NCBI GenBank assembly: GCA_934433135.1
Contig: CAKRZO010000002.1
Span: 248,001-312,000 of the forward strand
Length of the DNA: 64,000 bases
From: an uncultured Acetatifactor sp.
GTDB lineage: Bacteria; Bacillota; Clostridia; Lachnospirales; Lachnospiraceae
Direction: 5' to 3'
The notes below the pieces were generated by a model. It was not told where the DNA came from. It searched no databases and saw nothing but the letters and a program-made list of their open reading frames with translations. The position numbers were made by a program, and so were the translations under genes. This document shows positions 8,099-15,703 of the stretch, piece by piece; the first letter of the stretch is position 1, and each line of letters starts with the position of its first letter.

Positions 8099-9064
8099 AT
8101 GAATACCGTTTTAGAGAAAATCAGCAAAATCGGCATTGTACCGGTAGTGAAGATTGACAGAGAAGAAGATGCTCTGCCTCTGGCAAAAGCGCTTTGCGCA
8201 GGAGGACTTCCCTGTGCAGAAGTTACGTTCCGTACCGATGCGGCAGCGGGTGCGATCAAAGCGATGACCACTGCTTTCCCGGATATGTGCGTAGGTGCCG
8301 GAACCGTTTTGAATGCAGCACAGGTAGACGCTGCAGTGGAAGCGGGTGCACAATTTATCGTAAGCCCCGGATTAAATCCGAAGACCGTAAAATACTGTCT
8401 GGACAAGAACATTCCGATTACTCCCGGAACTTCAAGCCCGAGCGATATTGAACAGGCAATTGAACTGGGACTGGATGTTGTAAAGTTTTTTCCGGCGGAG
8501 CAGTCCGGCGGAATTGCCAAGATCAAGGCTATGGCAGCTCCTTACGTGAATATGAAATTTATGCCTACCGGCGGCATTAATGCCAAGAACCTGACTTCTT
8601 ATCTTGACTTTAACAAGATCATTGCCTGCGGCGGATCCTGGATGGTTCCCTCGGATTTGATCAATAACGGAGAATGGGATAAGATCGAACAGCTGACCAG
8701 AGAAGCCGTTCAGACGATGCTTGGTTTTGAATTGGCTCATGTAGGAATCAATGCAGAAAACGAAGAAGAGGCTGTAAAAGCAGCCAAGAGATTTGCTTTC
8801 CTGTTCGGTATGCCGGAGAAAAACGGAGGAAGTTCCGTATTTGCCGGAACGGCAGTGGAAGTCATGAAGACACCTTTCCTCGGAAAGTATGGTCATATTG
8901 CTATCAAGACCAACTATATCAAACGTGCAGTCAACTACATGGAAAATGTTCTGGGCGTGGAATTTAATTGGGAAATGTGCAAGAAGGACGAAAAAGGCGA
9001 TTATAAGGCTGTCTATCTGAAAGAAGAAATCGGCGGATTTGCCGTACACCTTCTGCAGAAATAA
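8099..9064 (+). CDS. kdgA: KDPG/KHG aldolase fused to a C-terminal VOC (glyoxalase-fold) domain
   Basis: The N-terminal 210 residues are a class I KDPG aldolase that splits 2-keto-3-deoxy-6-phosphogluconate into pyruvate and glyceraldehyde-3-phosphate. Catalytic residues are visible: Glu41 and Arg45 in AEVTFR and the Schiff-base Lys129 in VVKFFPAE; the GAGTV and PTGGI phosphate loops are present. Residues about 213-321 form a second domain (ELAHVGINAENEEEAVKAA, later IAIKTNYIKRAVNYMENVLG and GGFAVHLLQK) of vicinal-oxygen-chelate type. Stand-alone Eda proteins are about 210 residues, so this is a fusion. The role of the VOC part is unknown. RBS GAGGAG precedes the ATG. Confidence 0.92.
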   Translation: MNTVLEKISKIGIVPVVKIDREEDALPLAKALCAGGLPCAEVTFRTDAAAGAIKAMTTAFPDMCVGAGTVLNAAQVDAAVEAGAQFIVSPGLNPKTVKYCLDKNIPITPGTSSPSDIEQAIELGLDVVKFFPAEQSGGIAKIKAMAAPYVNMKFMPTGGINAKNLTSYLDFNKIIACGGSWMVPSDLINNGEWDKIEQLTREAVQTMLGFELAHVGINAENEEEAVKAAKRFAFLFGMPEKNGGSSVFAGTAVEVMKTPFLGKYGHIAIKTNYIKRAVNYMENVLGVEFNWEMCKKDEKGDYKAVYLKEEIGGFAVHLLQK

Positions 9065-9152
9065 AATGGAAAAGCGCATTTCAAAGCTGATTTCCGGTGA
9101 AGAAAAAACCCAACGAGTATAAATGTGCAAAAGTAAGAAAGGAATTGAAAAA

Positions 9153-10184
9153 ATGGCAAAAGTAGTTACCATGGGAGAGATTATGTTAAGACTTTCCACT
9201 CCCAACAGTGAAAGATTTATCCAGGCAGATGAATTTGATGTTTGTTACGGCGGAGGAGAAGCTAATGTAGCTGTTTCTCTGGCAAATTACGGACATGATG
9301 CGGAATTTGTAACGGCAGTTCCGAATAATGAGATCGGTGATTGTGCCGTTGCTGCATTGAGAAAATTCAATGTGGGAACAAAGCATATCGCAAGATGCGG
9401 AGAAAGACTTGGAATTTACTTCTTAGAGTCCGGTTCTTCCATGAGACCGTCTAAGGTGGTATATGACAGAGCACATTCTTCCATTTCCACGGCAACGGAA
9501 GCAGATTTTGATTTTGATGATATTTTCAAGGATGCAGACTGGTTCCACTTTACCGGAATTACACCGGCTGTTTCGGATACAGCAGCTGAACTTACGGAAA
9601 AAGCTTTGATTGCAGCGAAGAAGCATGGCGTAAAAGTGTCCGTAGACCTGAACTTCCGTAAGAAACTGTGGACCTCCGAAAAGGCACAGAAGGTTATGAC
9701 CAATCTTATGAAGTACGTGGATGTATGTATCGGAAATGAAGAGGATGCGGAACTGGTTCTCGGATTCAAACCGGGCGCAACCGACGTTACCAGCGGTGAA
9801 TTGGAACTGGCAGGCTACAAGTCCATTTTTGAACAGATGGTAGACAAGTTCAACTTTGAATATTGTGTATCCTCCTTACGTGTCAGCCATTCCGCTTCGG
9901 ATAACGGCTGGTCTGCATGCATTTATGCAAGAGATACCAAGGAATTCTATCATTCCAAGGAATACAGCATTCATCCGATTGTTGACCGTGTAGGCGGCGG
10001 CGATTCCTTCGCAGGCGGCGTCATCTGCGGACTGCTGGACGGAAAAGACTTCAAGACAGCGCTGGAGTTCGGCGTAGCAGCATCTGCATTAAAGCATACT
10101 ATTCCGGGAGACTTTAACATGGTATCCAGAAAAGAAGTAGAGACTCTGGCAGGCGGAGATGCTTCCGGACGTGTACAGCGTTAA
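9153..10184 (+). CDS. kdgK: 2-dehydro-3-deoxygluconokinase (PfkB family)
   Basis: The kinase phosphorylates 2-keto-3-deoxygluconate to KDPG using ATP, feeding the aldolase encoded just upstream. The 343-residue product has the PfkB N-terminal GGGEANVAVSLA motif and the C-terminal anion-hole motif DRVGGGDSFAGG with the catalytic Asp. ATG at 9153 was chosen because AAGAAAGGAA lies about 8 bases upstream; an in-frame ATG at 9123 has no such site and would add ten unlikely residues. It is the last gene of the operon, followed by a terminator. Confidence 0.93.
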   Translation: MAKVVTMGEIMLRLSTPNSERFIQADEFDVCYGGGEANVAVSLANYGHDAEFVTAVPNNEIGDCAVAALRKFNVGTKHIARCGERLGIYFLESGSSMRPSKVVYDRAHSSISTATEADFDFDDIFKDADWFHFTGITPAVSDTAAELTEKALIAAKKHGVKVSVDLNFRKKLWTSEKAQKVMTNLMKYVDVCIGNEEDAELVLGFKPGATDVTSGELELAGYKSIFEQMVDKFNFEYCVSSLRVSHSASDNGWSACIYARDTKEFYHSKEYSIHPIVDRVGGGDSFAGGVICGLLDGKDFKTALEFGVAASALKHTIPGDFNMVSRKEVETLAGGDASGRVQR

Positions 10185-10214
10185 AAAGAACAGGAAAATA
10201 TAAAGCTTCTAAAG

Positions 10215-10256
10215 AAAAAGAGCTTGTCTTACTTGCGGGTAGGACAGGCTCTTTTT
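10215..10256 (+). terminator. Terminator of the kdu operon
   Basis: A 17-base arm at 10215-10231 pairs with 10240-10256 (several G-T pairs), ending in TTTTT. Confidence 0.85.
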
Positions 10257-10325
10257 ATAGAAAACAAAAACTTCTTTAAGCGACAGATATACGGTAAATT
10301 TGAGAAAATAAGAGGATTAATAATG

Positions 10326-10366
10326 AAAAACCCGAACACCTTGATTGATAAAGTGTTCGGGTTTTT
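10326..10366 (-). terminator. Terminator of tRNA-Leu(CAG)
   Basis: AAAAACCCGAACAC at 10326-10339 pairs perfectly with GTGTTCGGGTTTTT at 10353-10366. Read on the minus strand it gives a T-run directly after the tRNA gene. Confidence 0.85.
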
Positions 10367-10369
10367 TCG

Positions 10370-10453
10370 TGCAGAGAAAGGGACTTGAACCCTCATGATA
10401 TTGCTATCACACGGACCTGAACCGTGCGCGTCTGCCAATTCCGCCATCTCTGC
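10370..10453 (-). tRNA. tRNA-Leu(CAG)
   Basis: The 84-base class II tRNA has acceptor GCAGAGA/TCTCTGC with A73, a long variable arm, anticodon loop TTCAGGT (anticodon CAG, codon CUG) and T-loop TTCAAGT. CCA is not encoded. Its sequence is identical to the plus-strand copy at 18219-18302. Confidence 0.95.
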
Positions 10454-10510
10454 AAGCAAAAAATATTGTACTATGTTTTCCGGCTCCTGTCAAGTAGAAA
10501 ATGAAAATTT

Positions 10511-10524
10511 GTAACAGTTCAGAC
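10511..10524. repeat. Solo terminal repeat GTAACAGTTCAGAC
   Basis: A 14-base exact match to the terminus of the dispersed element seen complete at 51306-51490, without the rest of the element. Confidence 0.55.
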
Positions 10525-10564
10525 GGAAATTTTAAGGCAGTTCCGGAAGCGCATTTTATTTTTG

Positions 10565-10593
10565 TTGCGGTTTTCCGGAAAAAAAGGTATAAT
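10565..10593 (+). promoter_or_regulatory. Promoter of the YdjI-like operon
   Basis: TTGCGG at 10565-10570, 17-base spacer, TATAAT at 10588-10593, about 57 bases before the start codon. Confidence 0.65.
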
Positions 10594-10649
10594 AGGAGAA
10601 AAGGTGTTTCAGTATTACAACCCTGTAAGGGGAAAGGAGAGATAAGTAT

Positions 10650-11981
10650 ATGGGTCTTATAAAAGCGGCAATGGGTGCAGCAGGCAGTGTCCTTGCGGAT
10701 CAGTGGAAAGAGTTTTTTTATTGTGAAGCAATGGATAAAGAAGTTATGGTAACGAAGGGAAAGAAACGTGTAAGCGGCAGATCCGCTAATACCAAAGGAA
10801 GTGACAATATCATCACAAGCGGTTCCGGAATCGCAGTAGCGGACGGACAGTGTATGATCATTGTGGAACAGGGAAAAATCGTGGAGTTCTGTGCGGAACC
10901 GGGAGAATTTACCTACAATGCGTCTACCGAACCCAGCATTTTTTCCGGAAGCCTGGGTCAGAGCGTGATCGCTACCTTTAAAAGTATCGGAAAGCGTTTT
11001 ACCTACGGGGGAGATACCGGGAAGGACCAGAGAGTTTATTACTTCAATATCAAAGAGCTGATCGACAATAAATTCGGTACGGCGAATCCCATTCCGTTCC
11101 GGGTAGTGGATTCCAAAATCGGACTGGATGTAGATGTTTCGGTAAGGTGTAACGGTGTCTACTCTTATAAAATCGTAGATCCGTTGCTGTTTTATACCAA
11201 TGTGTGCGGCAATGTGGAGAGAGAATATCTGCGCAGTGAGCTGGAACCGCAGCTGAAGACGGAATTTATCAGTGCGCTGCAGCCTGCTTTCGGTAAGCTT
11301 TCCGCACTGGAAATGCGGCCGAATCAGATCGTTTTACATAATACCGAGCTGGAAAATGCACTGAACGAAGTGCTGAGCCGGAAATGGGGAGAATTAAGAG
11401 GACTTAAGGTAGTCAGCGTGGCTTTGGGCAGTGTAACTTTGCCGGAAGAAGATGCCGAAATGATCAAGCAGGCACAGCGTACCGCTATGATGAGAGATCC
11501 CTCCATGGCAGCAGCAACTTTAGTAGGGGCGCAGGCGGATGCCATGAAGACGGCGGCAGGCAATAAGGCCGGAGCCATGACCGGATTTATGGGAATGGGA
11601 ATGGCCGCGAATGCCGGAGGTTTTGATGCGCAGAATCTTTTTGCCATGGGACAGCAGCAACAGCAGCAGAGGCAGCAGGCGGCAGCGCAGCAGGCACCGC
11701 AGATGAAGGCAGGAAGCTGGAAGTGCAGCTGCGGCGCAACGGCAACCGGTAATTTCTGCCCGGAGTGCGGAGCCAAGAAGCCCCAGGAAACCGGATGGAC
11801 GTGTTCAAACTGCGGAACCGTTAACCAGGGTAAGTTCTGTTCAAACTGCGGAAGCAGAAGACCGCAGGGAGCACCGGTATATCGTTGCGACAAATGCGGC
11901 TGGCAGCCCGAGGATCCGGCACATCCGCCGAAATTCTGCCCGGAATGCGGCGATCCTTTTGATGAGAGTGACAGACAGTAG
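10650..11981 (+). CDS. SPFH-domain protein with C-terminal zinc ribbons (YdjI-like)
   Basis: The 443-residue product begins with an SPFH/virion-core-like region (residues 1-290: VVDSKIGLDVDVSVRCNGVYSY, YLRSELEPQLKTEF) as in B. subtilis YdjI. A flexible Ala/Gly and Gln-rich segment (about 331-350) follows, then three CxxC zinc-ribbon units (SCGATATGNFCPECG, CSNCGTVNQGKFCSNCG, CDKCGWQ ... FCPECG). SPFH proteins scaffold membrane microdomains. In B. subtilis YdjI acts with YdjG and YdjH in the PspA-linked membrane stress system, and homologues of both partners follow here. No PspA gene is adjacent. Confidence 0.85.
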   Translation: MGLIKAAMGAAGSVLADQWKEFFYCEAMDKEVMVTKGKKRVSGRSANTKGSDNIITSGSGIAVADGQCMIIVEQGKIVEFCAEPGEFTYNASTEPSIFSGSLGQSVIATFKSIGKRFTYGGDTGKDQRVYYFNIKELIDNKFGTANPIPFRVVDSKIGLDVDVSVRCNGVYSYKIVDPLLFYTNVCGNVEREYLRSELEPQLKTEFISALQPAFGKLSALEMRPNQIVLHNTELENALNEVLSRKWGELRGLKVVSVALGSVTLPEEDAEMIKQAQRTAMMRDPSMAAATLVGAQADAMKTAAGNKAGAMTGFMGMGMAANAGGFDAQNLFAMGQQQQQQRQQAAAQQAPQMKAGSWKCSCGATATGNFCPECGAKKPQETGWTCSNCGTVNQGKFCSNCGSRRPQGAPVYRCDKCGWQPEDPAHPPKFCPECGDPFDESDRQ

Positions 11982-11992
11982 AAAGGATAACT

Positions 11993-13075
11993 ATGGCTTT
12001 ACAGGAATATAAGTGCCCCTGCTGCGGCGGGGCACTTGAATTTGACAGTACCATTCAGAAAATGAAGTGCCCTTACTGCGATACCGAGTTCGAGGTAAAG
12101 ACATTGCAGGAGATGGATGAGGAACTGAATAAAGAGCAGGGAGACGACATGTCCTGGGAGACCTCCGCCGGAAAAGAGTGGGCGGATGAGGATGCGAAGG
12201 GACTGCGCACTTATGTCTGCAAATCCTGCGGCGGTGAGATTATCGCAGAGGAAACCACTGCTGCTTCCAGCTGCCCTTTCTGCGGCAATCCGGTGGTTAT
12301 GATGGAACAGCTTTCCGGTTCCTGGAAGCCGGATCTGGTGATTCCGTTCAAACTGGATAAAAAGGCTGCCAAGGAAGGATTCCGGAAATATTTAAAAGGT
12401 AAAAAACTCTTGCCGAAAGTCTTTTCCGAAGAAAATCATCTGGAAGAGATTAAGGGAGTTTATGTCCCGTTTTGGTTGTTTCAGGCAGATGCGGATGCCA
12501 GGATGCGGTATAAGGCAACCAGGGTTCGAACCTGGAGCGACAGCCGTTATAACTATACGGAGACCAGCTTTTATTCGGTAGTCAGAGCGGGAGAGATCGG
12601 ATTTGACCGGGTACCGGTGGACGGTTCCACCAAGATGGTGGATGATCTGATGGAAGCGTTGGAACCTTTTCATGCCGGGGATGCCGTGGATTTTCAGACG
12701 GCTTATCTTGCAGGGTATCTGGCCGATAAATACGATGTCAGTGCCCAGGACAGTATTGAGCGTGCCAATCAGCGGATTCGGAAGAGCACGGAACAGGCCT
12801 TTGCACGGACGGTGCAGGGATATGCCAGTGTGATCCCGGAAAACAGCAATATCCGGCTGACAAAAGGGAAGACACAGTATGCGTTGTACCCGGTATGGCT
12901 TCTCCGTACCGTCTGGAAGGATAAGCAATATATGTTTGCCATGAACGGACAGACCGGCAAATTTGTGGGAGATCTGCCGCTAGATAAAGGCGCTTACTGC
13001 AAGTGGCTGTTTGGTCTGACCGGTATTCTCGGAGCCGTGGTTTTGCTGATTTCGTATTTGAGCTGGCTGGGATAG
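11993..13075 (+). CDS. YdjG-like zinc-ribbon membrane protein
   Basis: The 360-residue product has two zinc ribbons near its N-terminus (CPCCGG ... CPYC at about residues 8-29, CKSCGG ... CPFC at about 76-99), a large soluble middle (KPDLVIPFKLDKKAA, GVYVPFWLFQ) and one C-terminal membrane helix (about 336-358). This architecture matches the YdjG family. It starts 11 bases after the SPFH gene, so the two are almost certainly co-transcribed. It may anchor or sense for the SPFH protein at the membrane; no enzymatic motif is visible. Confidence 0.75.
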   Translation: MALQEYKCPCCGGALEFDSTIQKMKCPYCDTEFEVKTLQEMDEELNKEQGDDMSWETSAGKEWADEDAKGLRTYVCKSCGGEIIAEETTAASSCPFCGNPVVMMEQLSGSWKPDLVIPFKLDKKAAKEGFRKYLKGKKLLPKVFSEENHLEEIKGVYVPFWLFQADADARMRYKATRVRTWSDSRYNYTETSFYSVVRAGEIGFDRVPVDGSTKMVDDLMEALEPFHAGDAVDFQTAYLAGYLADKYDVSAQDSIERANQRIRKSTEQAFARTVQGYASVIPENSNIRLTKGKTQYALYPVWLLRTVWKDKQYMFAMNGQTGKFVGDLPLDKGAYCKWLFGLTGILGAVVLLISYLSWLG

Positions 13076-13086
13076 GAGGGACTGTG

Positions 13087-13914
13087 ATGAAAAAAACAAG
13101 AAAAAAGTTTTTACGGGTACCGGCAGTCCTGGCAGTCTGTGTCTTGTTTTTGTCTATGTTGACAGTAACAAAGGTGCAGGCGGCATCTTACCCGCGGCTG
13201 GTGGATGATGCACAGCTTCTGGATAACCGGGAAGCGGAAAACGTACTTGCAAAACTGGATGAGATCAGTAATAGGCAGCAGTTTGATATCGTGATTGTAA
13301 CCACGGACGATACCAACGGAAAATCAGCTATGGCTTATGCGGATGATTTTTACGATGAGAACGGCTATGGATACGGAAGCGGCAAAGACGGCGTGCTGCT
13401 TTTGGTGGATATGGGAGAAAGGGATTGGTGGATCAGTACCTGCGGTTACGGTATTACGGTATTTACCGATGCCGGAATCTCTTATATCTCCGATTGCTTT
13501 CTGGAAGATTTGAGTGCAGGCTATTACGAGGATGCATTCCTGACATTTGCAGAGCAGTGTGATGCTTTTGTGACGCAGGCAAGGAACGGAAGAGCATATG
13601 ATGTACATAATCTTCCGAAAGAACCTTTTGCCTGGGGAAGCCATCTTGTGTTTGCCCTGGTGGTGGGCTTTGTGATTGCCCTGATTGTTGTCAGCATCAT
13701 GAAAGGACAGTTAAAGACCGTGCGCAGACAGAACACGGCGGACAGTTATGTACGCAGGGATAGTATGCATCTTACGGACAGCAAAGATATCTTCTTGTAT
13801 GCAAAACGTGACAGAACAGCAAGACCACAGCCCAGCGAAAGCCATTCAGGCGGTTCCAGCGTGCATGTTTCCTCTTCCGGAACATCCCACGGCGGCGGTG
13901 GAGGAAAATTCTGA
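13087..13914 (+). CDS. Secreted/membrane TPM-domain protein (YdjH/YgcG-like)
   Basis: The 275-residue product has a signal peptide (KKTRKKFLRV, hydrophobic core, VQAASYP cleavage region). It is followed by a TPM domain (PRLVDDAQLLDNREAENVLA, FDIVIVTTDD, GKDGVLLLVDM, WWISTCGYG), one membrane helix (about 180-200) and a Gly/Ser/His tail ending SHGGGGGKF. This matches YdjH, third partner of the YdjGHI group. ATG 13087 was chosen over an upstream in-frame start because AGGAGG lies just before it and the signal peptide then sits at the N-terminus. Confidence 0.8.
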   Translation: MKKTRKKFLRVPAVLAVCVLFLSMLTVTKVQAASYPRLVDDAQLLDNREAENVLAKLDEISNRQQFDIVIVTTDDTNGKSAMAYADDFYDENGYGYGSGKDGVLLLVDMGERDWWISTCGYGITVFTDAGISYISDCFLEDLSAGYYEDAFLTFAEQCDAFVTQARNGRAYDVHNLPKEPFAWGSHLVFALVVGFVIALIVVSIMKGQLKTVRRQNTADSYVRRDSMHLTDSKDIFLYAKRDRTARPQPSESHSGGSSVHVSSSGTSHGGGGGKF

Positions 13915-14023
13915 GTAGCATGATATTCACCAGCGCCATTCGCAAAAAATAAAAAAAGTGATTGATAATTGCTGTCGATTATGAAAAAACAGCTTTTGTT
14001 CGGAGCGCTGAAGCTCCGGATAT

Positions 14024-14107
14024 GCGGAAGTGTCGGAACTGGCAGACGAGCAAGATTAAGGATCTTGTGGTAGCAATACCGTGTGGGTTCAAGTCCATTT
14101 CTCTGCA
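14024..14107 (+). pseudogene. Chimeric tRNA-Leu pseudogene (AAG 5' part, CAG 3' part)
   Basis: Up to the T-loop the sequence follows tRNA-Leu(AAG) at 18095 (GCGGAAG acceptor, anticodon loop TTAAGGA). From the T-loop on it follows tRNA-Leu(CAG) at 18219 (CATTTCTCTGCA against CCTTTCTCTGCA) and that gene's trailer. The acceptor ends no longer pair fully (A6-C67) and the T-stem has mismatches at 50-64 and 51-63. The upstream promoter copy has lost its -10 (AAAAAC at 13985-13990 in place of TAGAAT). It is therefore almost surely non-functional. Confidence 0.85.
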
Positions 14108-14118
14108 TGAGAGAAATG

Positions 14119-14159
14119 ACACGTTACATCATTGGTTGATGTAGCGTGTTTTTTTTTTT
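14119..14159 (+). terminator. Terminator after the chimeric tRNA
   Basis: ACACGTTACATCA (14119-14131) pairs with TGATGTAGCGTGT (14137-14149), followed by a run of ten T. Confidence 0.85.
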
Positions 14160-14245
14160 CAAAAAACAGAAAAGGAAAACAGAAAAATGAAAAAGAAGAA
14201 TTGATTTTCGAAAGAAATAGTCCTGAAAAGTTGATATAATCCTGA

Positions 14246-14521
14246 CAGAAAGTTGAAAAACAGTCACTGAAAGAGAAAAAACAGGAATATCAGGATAACA
14301 CAGATCGAATAGAGGTAGAAAGAGCCTTCAGCTTAAGCAAACGTTGCTACGGAATGGGATTAATCAGAACCAAACTTTATGACACAACTCTTACTTCAAT
14401 CGCGTTATCCGTATTTGTGACAAATCTGTTCAAGATACAGTCACGGATACTTTTTACACTTTTGTGGCTGATGGAACTACTAACGCATCAATCTGCTGAT
14501 TTTGAACTGGAAACGGTTTAA
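14246..14521 (+). pseudogene. Transposase C-terminal remnant (IS5/IS1182-like)
   Basis: One open frame encodes a piece like the end of a DDE transposase: DNTDRIEVERAFSLSKR, then YGMGLIRTKL and IALSVFVTNLF. The Glu in RIEVERAF matches the position of the third catalytic acidic residue. The N-terminal two thirds and both IS ends are missing, and there is a stop at 14519. Family assignment is from memory of the motif only. Confidence 0.6.
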
Positions 14522-15002
14522 TCAGCAGACACTAATTACCAATTGTGATACGTTAGTGTCCACAGCAAGGATCATTATCAAGATGCTGGCAGTAGGCATT
14601 CCTACATATTCTATGAATTTGGCAACATTAGCGGAGGACAAGAAGCAGCAGGTTCGCTTTTTGAATAACTGGTATATCCAAAATATTGTGGAAAAAGAAA
14701 ACTACAAGAGCAGAGCCTTGGACGAAATGTTGGAAAATTGGATGATTGCGGGGAAAAATGAAAATCTGTATTTTGCGTTAAATTCTGCGGAGAGATTTAC
14801 GATCGGAGACGGTAATTTCCAGCTATTAAATGCTTCCGTGAAAAAGAATCTTCTGTTACAGGGAGAAAGCAAAGCGAAATATCGTCTGTGTTTCTATGAC
14901 CATATCGGGAATCTGATAGAAGAAAAGGCGGAAATTTCTTTGGAAAAACCTCTGGAGATCTCGCAGGAGGCAATGCTTGTAACAGGAGAGACAGTAGTTT
15001 AG
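14502..15002 (+). CDS. Hypothetical protein, probably a gene fragment
   Basis: This 166-residue open frame starts inside the transposase remnant with no clear ribosome site; a likely original start is lost. A segment near residue 123 (GESKAKYRLCFYDHIGN) is related to a second fragment at 18394-18498 (ESKAEYHLYFYDHGSY). Both lie downstream of the duplicated tRNA-Leu loci. I do not recognise the family. The frame may be translated but is more likely decayed accessory DNA. Confidence 0.35.
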   Translation: MNWKRFNQQTLITNCDTLVSTARIIIKMLAVGIPTYSMNLATLAEDKKQQVRFLNNWYIQNIVEKENYKSRALDEMLENWMIAGKNENLYFALNSAERFTIGDGNFQLLNASVKKNLLLQGESKAKYRLCFYDHIGNLIEEKAEISLEKPLEISQEAMLVTGETVV

Positions 15003-15012
15003 ACAACACTTA

Positions 15013-15237
15013 CTTATTCTTTTTGTATCTGCAGTCACAGTAAGGATTGTCGGCGACGAGGGTATATTCCCGTACAAACTCAGTCACGCCGCATGATTCA
15101 CTCGTGGTATAGCAAAGAAAGCACCAAAGGAAAGAATCACTTTCTAAAGGTGCTTTTTCTTGCTGTTTTTTATTTCAATTATTATGTAATCAAGGCGGTG
15201 CAGCGCAGGCGTGAGGTCGCACAGCCTGAGTTTTCTT
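15013..15237 (-). pseudogene. Broken copy of the ATC-hydrolase-like gene, with palindromic insertion
   Basis: On the minus strand the DNA matches the 3' part of the intact gene at 17022-17669: the tail near the stop, TATATTCCCGTACAAACTCA, and, after a 70-base interruption, GTAATCAAGG and the region that follows. Similarity stops near 15237. The rest of the gene is missing. Confidence 0.7.
15111..15164. repeat. Small palindromic insertion in the broken gene
   Basis: AGCAAAGAAAGCACC (15111-15125) and GGTGCTTTTTCTTGCT (15149-15164) are near-perfect inverted arms. The block lies exactly where similarity to the intact ATC-hydrolase gene is interrupted, so it looks like an inserted hairpin element. 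The T-rich right side could also act as a terminator. Confidence 0.5.
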
Positions 15238-15308
15238 CGCCATGGAAAACAGAAGTTACGTTTCAGAAAAAGCCAAAAAATTTTGGACAAAAATAATGCT
15301 TGTAAATA

Positions 15309-15344
15309 TTGACTAACAATACCTAATAGTTTATAATAATAAAC
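15309..15344 (+). promoter_or_regulatory. hipBA promoter with overlapping palindromic operator
   Basis: TTGACT (15309-15314), 17 bases, TATAAT (15332-15337). The palindrome GTTTAT-AATA-ATAAAC at 15329-15344 covers the -10, which fits autorepression by the HipB-like protein. Confidence 0.7.
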
Positions 15345-15363
15345 GTTATTGGAGGTAAACACT

Positions 15364-15681
15364 GTGGGAAAGAAAGCTGTTACTGTTTTGCCGGCAACTT
15401 TGGAAATACTGATGAAGATGGGTGAGCAGATCAAACTGGCAAGACTTCGTCGCAATTTATCTGTGGATTTGACTTCAGAACGTGCGGGAGTCAGTCGGGC
15501 TACTTTGTGGAAAGTGGAGAATGGCGATCCGTCTGTTGCTATCGGGATTTACGCTTCGGTGCTGCATGCATTGAATAATATGGATAAAGACCTTTTATTG
15601 GTTGCAAAAGATGATCCATTGGGAAGAACATTGCAAGATCTGAATTTGCCAATACGCAAGCGTGCACCGAAAAAGAATTAG
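15364..15681 (+). CDS. HipB-like antitoxin / XRE-family repressor
   Basis: The 105-residue product contains a lambda-repressor type helix-turn-helix (GEQIKLARLRRNLSVDLTSE, AGVSRATLWKVENGDPS). It lies 22 bases before a HipA-family kinase gene, so it is the expected antitoxin and autoregulator. GTG at 15364 was chosen because TTGGAGG lies 8 bases upstream; the in-frame TTG at 15349 has no separate site. A palindromic operator covers its promoter. Confidence 0.88.
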   Translation: MGKKAVTVLPATLEILMKMGEQIKLARLRRNLSVDLTSERAGVSRATLWKVENGDPSVAIGIYASVLHALNNMDKDLLLVAKDDPLGRTLQDLNLPIRKRAPKKN

Positions 15682-15703
15682 TGTGAAAGAATGAGGGATT
15701 TAC

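Noticed and set aside
10229..10459. 76-codon minus-strand frame over the tRNA-Leu gene
   Set aside because: It reads through the tRNA and two terminators and has no ribosome site; it is a chance frame.
14528..14560. GACACTAA/TTAGTGTC inverted repeat
   Set aside because: Only eight pairs with a 17-base loop and no second copy, in decayed DNA; not enough to call an element end.
15093..15296. 67-codon plus-strand frame
   Set aside because: It is the reverse side of the broken ATC-hydrolase gene and its palindrome.
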